A stretch of DNA of 38,690 nt from Pseudomonadota bacterium (GTDB lineage Bacteria > Pseudomonadota > Gammaproteobacteria > Xanthomonadales > Ahniellaceae), in contig JALHNO010000031.1 of the NCBI GenBank assembly GCA_022843465.1, positions 1 to 38,690 of the forward strand, in the 5' to 3' direction. The position numbers were made by a program, and so were the translations under genes. Numbering within the stretch: the stretch's first letter is position 1; each line of letters opens with the position of its first letter. The notes under the pieces are model-generated. The model had not been told where the DNA came from, made no database searches, and worked only from the letters and a program-made list of their open reading frames with translations. This document shows, piece by piece, positions 33,680-38,690 of the stretch.

Positions 33680-34642
33680 ATGCGCAATACCATGATCATC
33701 ATCATTGCTGCCTTCCTCCTGCTGATCGTCAGTCGCTCGCTGTATGTGGTCGACCAGTCCGAGCAGGCCATCCTGGTGCAGTTCGGCGAGCCCGTTGGCG
33801 ACATCGTCAGCACGCCGGGTCTGCACTGGCGCAAGCCCTTCATCCAGGACGTACGCCGGTTCGACAAGCGTGTGCTGCCCTGGGATGGCGATGTCAGCCA
33901 GGTGCCGACCCTGGGACGCGAATTCGTCCTGGTCGACACCACGGCGCGCTGGCGGATTTCCGATCCGCTGCGCTTCCTGCGCTCGGTGCGCGACGAGCAG
34001 GGTGCCCGCACCCGTCTGGACGACATCATCGACTCGGTGGTGCGCGACATCATTTCGGGCACTTCGCTGGAGGAAATCGTCCGTTCCAAGGACTGGAAGG
34101 TCGATGCCAAGAAGCTCGAAGAGCTGGAAGAAGAGGTCGTTACCAGGCAGGACGTCGATCTGGCCAAGCCGAAGAAGGGCCGTGAATATCTGGAACAGGA
34201 GATGCTCAGTGCGGCTTCCAAGCTGATGCCCGAGCTCGGCATCGAGCTGGTCGACGTGCGCATCCGTCGCATCAACTACATCGATTCGGTGCGCCGCCAG
34301 GTCGAGACCCGGATGATCTCCGAGCGCCAGAGCATCGCCGAACGCTTCCGCGCCGAGGGCCAGGGCCGCAGCTCCGAAATCCTCGGTGAAATGTCGCGCG
34401 AATTGCGTACCATCAGTTCCGAAGCCGAGCGTCAGGCGGCCGAGATCCGCGGCAAGGCCGATGCCGAAGCCACCCGGATCTATGGCGAGGCCTTTGGCGC
34501 CGATGCCGAGTTCTACACGTTCTTCCGCACGCTCGAGAGCTACTCGGCGATGGGGGCCAATACCACACTGATGCTCGGCGCCGACGCCGAGTTCTTCCGC
34601 TATCTCGAATCCACCCGCCGGCGCGCGGCTGGCGGGCGCTGA
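33680..34642 (+). CDS. hflC: HflC, SPFH-domain modulator of FtsH
   Basis: Partner of HflK in the FtsH-regulating membrane complex, 320 aa. One N-terminal membrane helix (MIIIIAAFLLLIVS, about 5-18) is followed by SPFH sequence (VVDQSEQAILVQFGEPVG ... TPGLHWRKPF), a helical stalk (RQVETRMISERQSIAERFRAEG) and a C-terminal GADAEFYTFFRTLESY block typical of HflC. GAGGAGG inside the end of hflK, nine bases upstream, supports the start; the two genes are separated by one base and are surely co-transcribed. A perfect hairpin follows the stop. Confidence 0.95.
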   Translation: MRNTMIIIIAAFLLLIVSRSLYVVDQSEQAILVQFGEPVGDIVSTPGLHWRKPFIQDVRRFDKRVLPWDGDVSQVPTLGREFVLVDTTARWRISDPLRFLRSVRDEQGARTRLDDIIDSVVRDIISGTSLEEIVRSKDWKVDAKKLEELEEEVVTRQDVDLAKPKKGREYLEQEMLSAASKLMPELGIELVDVRIRRINYIDSVRRQVETRMISERQSIAERFRAEGQGRSSEILGEMSRELRTISSEAERQAAEIRGKADAEATRIYGEAFGADAEFYTFFRTLESYSAMGANTTLMLGADAEFFRYLESTRRRAAGGR

Positions 34643-34649
34643 TCGCGGT

Positions 34650-34679
34650 CCCCGGGACAGGCCCGAGACTGTCCCGGGG
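34650..34679 (+). terminator. hairpin terminator after hflKC
   Basis: CCCCGGGACAG (34650-34660) pairs perfectly with CTGTCCCGGGG (34669-34679) around an 8-nt loop, starting 8 bases past the hflC stop. It is followed by CCCTTCCCAC, so the U-tract is poor, but stem strength and position fit the end of the operon. Confidence 0.65.
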
Positions 34680-34731
34680 CCCTTCCCACAGGGCTGGCTG
34701 GCGTCGACCGATCGCAGTTGCACGCCAGACA

Positions 34732-34802
34732 GGGGGTAACTACTATCAGCGGCCGCAAATACACCCCGGTGATCGGGTTTCCGTGATCGCCGTCGTACCC
34801 CC
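34732..34802. promoter_or_regulatory. GGGGGTA ... TACCCCC inverted pair upstream of the DUF11 gene
   Basis: GGGGGTA (34732-34738) and TACCCCC (34796-34802) are perfect complements 57 bases apart in the 181-bp leader region; the second ends 21 bases before the DUF11 start codon. This could be a paired regulator site or a long-range RNA stem. No regulator can be named. Confidence 0.3.
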
Positions 34803-34823
34803 GATCCGACCGAGGCCACCCCG

Positions 34824-36410
34824 ATGAAGATGCTTGCCAGCTTGACCCTGCTGATGGCGGCCAGTGCCACCGTTACCGTAAACGCGCAGACGCACGAGAG
34901 CATCAATCCCAGCGAGGCACACGTCACCAGTTTCGTGCCAGGTGCGCCAACTCAGGTACTCGGGTCACCCGTGCTGATCGATACCCGCGCGAGTCTCATC
35001 ACCCACCCGGGTGGCGGCAGCGGCGGTCTCGACGAAAGTCGCCTGCAGAATCCGAGCCTTGGCATGACAACTATTGGCCTGGGCGTTCAGCAGGGCGCGA
35101 ACAATCGCATCGCGGATGATTTCGTGGTGCCGGCGTCGGGCTGGCAAATCAACGAAATCTCGGTCTACACCTATCAGACTGGCTCGACCACCACATCCAC
35201 CATCACTGGCTTGAACCTGCAGATCTGGGACGGCAATCCCAGCTTGGCCGGATCGAACATAGTCTTCGGCGACACGACTACCAACAGGTTGAGCAGCACC
35301 GCCTTCACCAATATCTTCCGAACCACCGAAACCACGGTGCTTGCCACCAATCGCCCGATCATGGCGGCCACGGCATCGGGTCTGTCGATCAATCTGCCCG
35401 CTGGAACCTACTGGCTCGACTGGCAATTGAACGGCAGCCTGGCTTCGGGACCGTGGGCGCCGCCGATCACGATCCTCGGCCAGACGGTGACCGGCAATGG
35501 GCTGCAGTCGCAAGCGGGTGTCTGGGCACCGGCACAGGACGGCGGCACCATGACCGCACAGGGCTTCCCGATGACCATCAACGGCGTGCTTCCCACAGCC
35601 GACATCGGCCTGACCAAGGTGGCCAATGGCGCGGGTTCGCTGACCATCGGCAGCAATTTCAGCTATGACATCACCGTCAGCAACGCCGGTCCGGCTGGCG
35701 CGACCGGTGTCGTGGTTACCGATTCGCTGCCTGCGCAGGTCAGCTACGTTTCCAATACCTGCGGTGCCAGCTTCGCTGCGCCAACGCTCACCTGGACCGT
35801 AGGTGCGCTTGCCAATGCTGCCAGTCAGATGTGCACGATCAATGTCACCGTGGTCAGTGGTGGTTCGATCAGCAATACCGCCAGCGCGACCAGCACCAGT
35901 ACCGATCCTACGCCTGCCAATGACAGCGCAACTGCCGTCGTCGGCGGTGCTCCTCTGGATGCCGATCTCTCCATGAGCAAGACCGCATCGGGTGGTGGCA
36001 ACTTCGAGACCGGTACCCCGGTGAGCTACCTGCTCAGCGTCAGCAATGCTGGCCCGGCAGACGCTACAGGGGTTGTGGTCACCGATAGCCTGCCGGCCGG
36101 GCTGACCTACGTGTCCAATGACTGCGGCGCCAGCTATGTCGCGCCGACCCTGACATGGACCATCGGGGCGCTCGCCAATGGTGCCTCGGCAAACTGCAAT
36201 CTGGTCGCGACGGTGGCCAGCACGGGACAGATCAGCAATAGCGCCAGTGTCACCGCCACCAATACCGATCCCAATGGTGCCAACAACACCGGCACCGCCG
36301 TGATCACCGGCGCTGCGCCGGTCGCGGTTCCGGCGAACTCCTTGCTGGCACTGCTGGCCCTGATGGTCGCCCTGCTCGGAGTGGGTGTCGTCGCCAGCCG
36401 GCGCTACTGA
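34824..36410 (+). CDS. secreted DUF11-repeat protein with C-terminal sorting signal
   Basis: A 528-aa exported surface protein. It has a Sec signal (MKMLASLTLLMAASATVTVNA), then an N-terminal beta-rich domain of unknown family (about 25-255). Two DUF11 repeats follow, starting at about 259 (ADIGLTKVANGAGS) and 379 (ADLSMSKTASGGG), each with VSNAGPA.ATGVVVTDSLPA and YVSN.CGAS. The C-terminus is VPANSLLALLALMV then a hydrophobic run and SRRY: a Pro motif, membrane helix and basic tail in the style of IPTL/PEP-CTERM sorting signals. It may be cut and anchored at the cell surface. GAGG upstream of the ATG supports the start. Confidence 0.82.
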   Translation: MKMLASLTLLMAASATVTVNAQTHESINPSEAHVTSFVPGAPTQVLGSPVLIDTRASLITHPGGGSGGLDESRLQNPSLGMTTIGLGVQQGANNRIADDFVVPASGWQINEISVYTYQTGSTTTSTITGLNLQIWDGNPSLAGSNIVFGDTTTNRLSSTAFTNIFRTTETTVLATNRPIMAATASGLSINLPAGTYWLDWQLNGSLASGPWAPPITILGQTVTGNGLQSQAGVWAPAQDGGTMTAQGFPMTINGVLPTADIGLTKVANGAGSLTIGSNFSYDITVSNAGPAGATGVVVTDSLPAQVSYVSNTCGASFAAPTLTWTVGALANAASQMCTINVTVVSGGSISNTASATSTSTDPTPANDSATAVVGGAPLDADLSMSKTASGGGNFETGTPVSYLLSVSNAGPADATGVVVTDSLPAGLTYVSNDCGASYVAPTLTWTIGALANGASANCNLVATVASTGQISNSASVTATNTDPNGANNTGTAVITGAAPVAVPANSLLALLALMVALLGVGVVASRRY

Positions 36411-36428
36411 GCCCGGCTGAAGCCTGCC

Positions 36429-36495
36429 GCTGGCCGTGTCTGCGGCCAGCGCGGGGATGCACCTGATGCATACCAGGCCCCCGCGACAAGCGGGG
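36429..36495 (+). terminator. two tandem hairpins after the DUF11 gene
   Basis: GCTGGCCG (36429-36436) pairs with CGGCCAGC (36443-36450). A second stem follows: CCCCGC (36479-36484) with GCGGGG (36490-36495). They start 18 bases past the stop. Neither has a T-tract; together they probably mark the transcript end. Confidence 0.45.
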
Positions 36496-36850
36496 CGCCA
36501 CCGACAGGGCCCCTGCAACACCGCGACCCTGCCCGGATACATCCATGATCTTGCTCCTGCGTCCGCCGATCCACGCACGCTGGAGCGGGGTGCTGATGAA
36601 CTTGACTCGACCTGGCGTCGGCTACGCCTTCGTACAAATTGCAGCGGGCAATCCCTGGCGGCCGCCCTTCGGGTCAGCTCCGTTGTCGGCATGCATTCAG
36701 CGCATGCACGCCCGTCGCGCACCCCATCACGGTGGTGTCTCATAAGTCTTCCTACGAGGCAATCCGCGGTACCTGGGCGGGTACCGGGACCGCGTTCTGC
36801 GCACAGATTGCCCACGGCCCAGGCGGTACCGGCCCGGCAGTTCATGGTTA

Positions 36851-36867
36851 TGCACCATCTTGGGGAA
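36851..36867. promoter_or_regulatory. possible NtrC enhancer site
   Basis: TGCACCATCTTGGGGAA resembles the NtrC dyad TGCACCA-N3-TGGTGCA: the left half is exact and the right half is partial. It lies about 110 bp upstream of the -24 element. A weaker relative, TGCGCCATTTGCGCGCG, follows about 20 bp downstream, within a GC-rich inverted-repeat stretch. Confidence 0.4.
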
Positions 36868-36972
36868 TTGATGCGCCATTTGCGCGCGTTTACGCGCATG
36901 GCGTGTACCGGCCAATCAGGCATCCAGCTCGCCGAACGCCGGCGAACACCGCCACAGGCCAAAATGCTGCAA

Positions 36973-36987
36973 TGGCACGAAGCTTGC
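36973..36987 (+). promoter_or_regulatory. sigma-54 (RpoN) promoter of glnA
   Basis: TGGCACGAAGCTTGC matches the consensus TGGCACG-N4-TTGC exactly. The invariant GG (36974-36975) and GC (36986-36987) are ten bases apart, as required. The predicted transcript start is near 36999, about 35 bases before the glnA ATG. Confidence 0.88.
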
Positions 36988-37033
36988 CATCCTGTTCGCA
37001 ACCCCGACCTTCCTTTCACCATTGGAGTGCATC

Positions 37034-38443
37034 ATGGCTGTCGAAAACGTTCTGAAGATGATCAAGGACCACGAAATCGAGTTCGTGGATCTGCGCTTTG
37101 CCGACATGCGCGGCCTCCAGCACCACGTCACCTTCCCGGCCAAGAGCATCGACGCCGGTCTCTTCGAGGACGGCAAGATGTTCGATGGTTCCTCGATCAG
37201 CGGCTGGAAGGGCATCAACGAGTCCGACATGGTGCTGATGCCGGATCCGGCGACCGCCTTTGTCGACCCGTTCACCGAGCACCCGACCCTGGTGCTGATC
37301 TGCGATGTGCTGGAGCCGAGCACGATGCAGGCCTACAGCCGTTGCCCGCGCTCAACCGCCAAGCGTGCCGAGGCTTTCATCAAATCGAGCGGCGTTGCTG
37401 ATACTGCGTTCTTCGGCCCCGAGCCCGAGTTCTTCATCTTCGACAGTGTGCGCTGGCAAAACAACATGAACGCCGTCAGCTTCGAAATCGAATCAGAAGA
37501 GGCTGCCTGGAGTTCCAACAAGAAGTTTGAAGCCGGCAACAGCGGCCATCGTCCCGGCGTCAAGGGCGGCTACTTCCCGGTCGCGCCGGTTGATTCGCTG
37601 GGCGATATCCGCGGCGAAATGTGCAAGGTGCTCGAGTCGATCGGCCAGGTGATCGAAGTGCATCACCACGAAGTCGCCACCGCCGGCCAGTGCGAAATCG
37701 GCATCAAGTTCAACACCCTGGTGCAGAAGGCGGACGAACTGATCACGATGAAGTACGTGGTCAAAAACGTTGCCCATCGCAATGGCAAGACCGCTACCTT
37801 CATGCCCAAGCCGATCGTCGGCGACAATGGCTCGGGCATGCATGTCCACCAGTCGCTGGCCAAAGGCGGCCAGAATCTGTTCTCGGGCGACGGCTATGGT
37901 GGCCTGTCGCAGATGGCGCTTTGGTACATCGGCGGCATCTTCAAGCATGCCCGCGCGATCAATGCCTTCACCAACTCGACCACCAACAGCTACAAGCGTC
38001 TGGTGCCGGGCTTCGAGGCGCCGGTGATGCTGGCCTACTCGGCGCGCAATCGCTCGGCGTCCTGCCGCATTCCGTGGGTGTCGAGCCCGAAGGCGCGCCG
38101 CATCGAAATCCGCTTCCCGGACCCGGTGAACTCCGGCTATCTCGCCTTCACCGCCCTGCTGATGGCTGGGCTGGACGGCATCCGCAACAAGATCGATCCG
38201 GGTGAGGCGATGGACAAGGATCTCTACGACCTGCCGCCCGAAGAAGCCCGCAACATTCCGCAGGTCTGCCATTCGCTCGATCAGGCCCTCGAAGCCCTCG
38301 ACAAGGACCGCGACTTCCTCAAGGCCGGTGGCGTCTTCACCGACGACATGATCAATGGCTACATCGATCTGAAGATGCAGGAAGTGACCCGTTTCCGCGC
38401 CGCGACCCATCCGCTCGAATACCAGATGTATTACTCGATCTGA
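37034..38443 (+). CDS. glnA: glutamine synthetase type I
   Basis: Makes glutamine from glutamate, ammonia and ATP; a cytoplasmic dodecamer and the main ammonia-assimilating enzyme. It is 469 aa, the same as the enteric enzyme. Conserved blocks include [12 protein letters not shown] (Glu metal ligands), [25 protein letters not shown] (265-272) and [10 protein letters not shown]398 in DLYDLPPEE is the adenylylation site, so it is the GlnE-controlled form. The start has GGAG (37024-37027) upstream. A sigma-54 promoter about 50 bp upstream indicates nitrogen control, probably by NtrC. No glnB, ntrBC or amtB is seen before the window ends. Confidence 0.98.
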   Translation: MAVENVLKMIKDHEIEFVDLRFADMRGLQHHVTFPAKSIDAGLFEDGKMFDGSSISGWKGINESDMVLMPDPATAFVDPFTEHPTLVLICDVLEPSTMQAYSRCPRSTAKRAEAFIKSSGVADTAFFGPEPEFFIFDSVRWQNNMNAVSFEIESEEAAWSSNKKFEAGNSGHRPGVKGGYFPVAPVDSLGDIRGEMCKVLESIGQVIEVHHHEVATAGQCEIGIKFNTLVQKADELITMKYVVKNVAHRNGKTATFMPKPIVGDNGSGMHVHQSLAKGGQNLFSGDGYGGLSQMALWYIGGIFKHARAINAFTNSTTNSYKRLVPGFEAPVMLAYSARNRSASCRIPWVSSPKARRIEIRFPDPVNSGYLAFTALLMAGLDGIRNKIDPGEAMDKDLYDLPPEEARNIPQVCHSLDQALEALDKDRDFLKAGGVFTDDMINGYIDLKMQEVTRFRAATHPLEYQMYYSI

Positions 38444-38462
38444 TTGCGGCCTTTGCATGCGC

Positions 38463-38520
38463 GCAGCGGGGCTTGCCCCGCTGCCCCTGATCTTGATCTT
38501 GTAGCGTGGCTTGCCGCGCT
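38463..38520 (+). terminator. two tandem CTTG-loop hairpins after glnA
   Basis: GCAGCGGGG-CTTG-CCCCGCTGC (38463-38484) is a perfect 9-bp stem. AGCGTGG-CTTG-CCGCGCT (38503-38520) is a diverged second copy with one G-T pair. Each is followed by a related TCTTGAT-rich tail (TGATCTTGATCTTG and TCTTGATTTTGAATG), so the unit of about 40 bp is duplicated. They probably end the glnA transcript. Confidence 0.6.
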
Positions 38521-38572
38521 GCTCTTGATTTTGAATGTATTTTGGTTTCGACGCCATGGCCGGAACCTGCGC

Positions 38573-38637
38573 GTAGGGCGGATCCCGCGCAGCGGTATCC
38601 GCCGCGCCGTCTCGCCGATTTCTTCTGCGAGCATCGA
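38573..38637. repeat. dispersed GGCGGAT...ATCCGCC repeat, copy 2
   Basis: GTAGGGCGGATCCCGCGCAG, then CGG and TATCCGCCGCGC, followed by GTCTCGCCGATTTCTTCTGC. The arms GGCGGAT and ATCCGCC flank an inner CCGC-GCA-GCGG stem, giving an almost complete palindrome. It matches copy 1 at 22871-22950, which carries an extra 23 bases in the centre. Confidence 0.6.
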
Positions 38638-38690
38638 ACGGCGTGGCGACGGTTGCTCCGGTTGTGGTTGCGGAGCTTGATGCTGCGGAC

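Larger units (their letters stand above)
36411..37033. other. 623-bp noncoding region before glnA
   Basis: No convincing gene on either strand; the small open frames lack ribosome sites and family resemblance. The left end has two hairpins (36429-36450 and 36479-36495) after the DUF11 gene. The right end has the glnA sigma-54 promoter and possible NtrC sites. The middle (36500-36840) shows nothing I can name; a small RNA is possible. Confidence 0.5.

Noticed and set aside
1-38690. CRISPR arrays, tRNA or rRNA genes, insertion sequences, prophage or defence islands
   Set aside because: No regularly spaced direct repeats, no cloverleaf-type sequence, no transposase or integrase motif and no phage-type genes were seen on either strand.

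Overview
This is a chromosomal window from a high-GC bacterium, most likely a gammaproteobacterium of the Xanthomonadales/Lysobacterales. The pointers are an OleA-type thiolase that keeps every key residue of the Xanthomonas enzyme, a DGFE motif in two secreted proteins, a short GGCGGAT...ATCCGCC dispersed repeat, and many exported or lipid-anchored proteins. Most of it is core or lineage-specific chromosome. I see no prophage, insertion sequence, CRISPR array, tRNA or rRNA. The only accessory-type remnant is a broken RHS tail at the left edge.

Layout. 1-2.8 kb: RHS remnant, then tex. 2.8-6.2 kb: a LuxR-type response regulator and 3-hydroxybutyrate dehydrogenase on the minus strand, divergent from a 3-hydroxybutyrate-oligomer hydrolase lipoprotein; the last two form a poly-3-hydroxybutyrate breakdown pair. 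6.2-9 kb: selO (protein AMPylase) divergent from a GT2-TPR glycosyltransferase, with an 18-bp perfect palindrome between them. 8.9-12.7 kb, minus strand: secreted subtilase with a P-domain, a GAF protein and a small membrane protein. 12.8-15.6 kb, plus strand: PlsC-like acyltransferase, YheT-like hydrolase, small hydrophobic protein and DUF3574 lipoprotein, with overlaps at two junctions. 15.6-20.3 kb: tag, small conserved hypotheticals, a DUF1993 protein with a methyltransferase that seems to lack a normal start codon, an M14 carboxypeptidase, a STAS/SpoIIAA-like protein and a DUF1801 protein. 20.4-22.8 kb: a large secreted glycosidase-like protein. 23.1-26.1 kb, minus strand: a TPR/GT41 glycosyltransferase followed by oleA. 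26.3-31.7 kb: an endonuclease/exonuclease/phosphatase protein, soluble lytic transglycosylase and hrpB. 31.8-34.6 kb: a periplasmic peroxiredoxin-like protein and hflKC. 34.8-38.7 kb: a secreted DUF11 protein with a C-terminal sorting signal, a 623-bp noncoding stretch and glnA behind a near-consensus sigma-54 promoter.

Genes that plausibly work together are the hydroxybutyrate pair, hflK with hflC (1-nt gap), and the acyltransferase-hydrolase pair (14-nt overlap). The most unusual items are the DGFE motif shared by two exported proteins, a subtilase with Glu at the expected catalytic His position, an oleA separated from oleBCD, the palindrome between selO and the glycosyltransferase, and the probable CTG-started methyltransferase. 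All calls come from reading the sequence; no database search was run.
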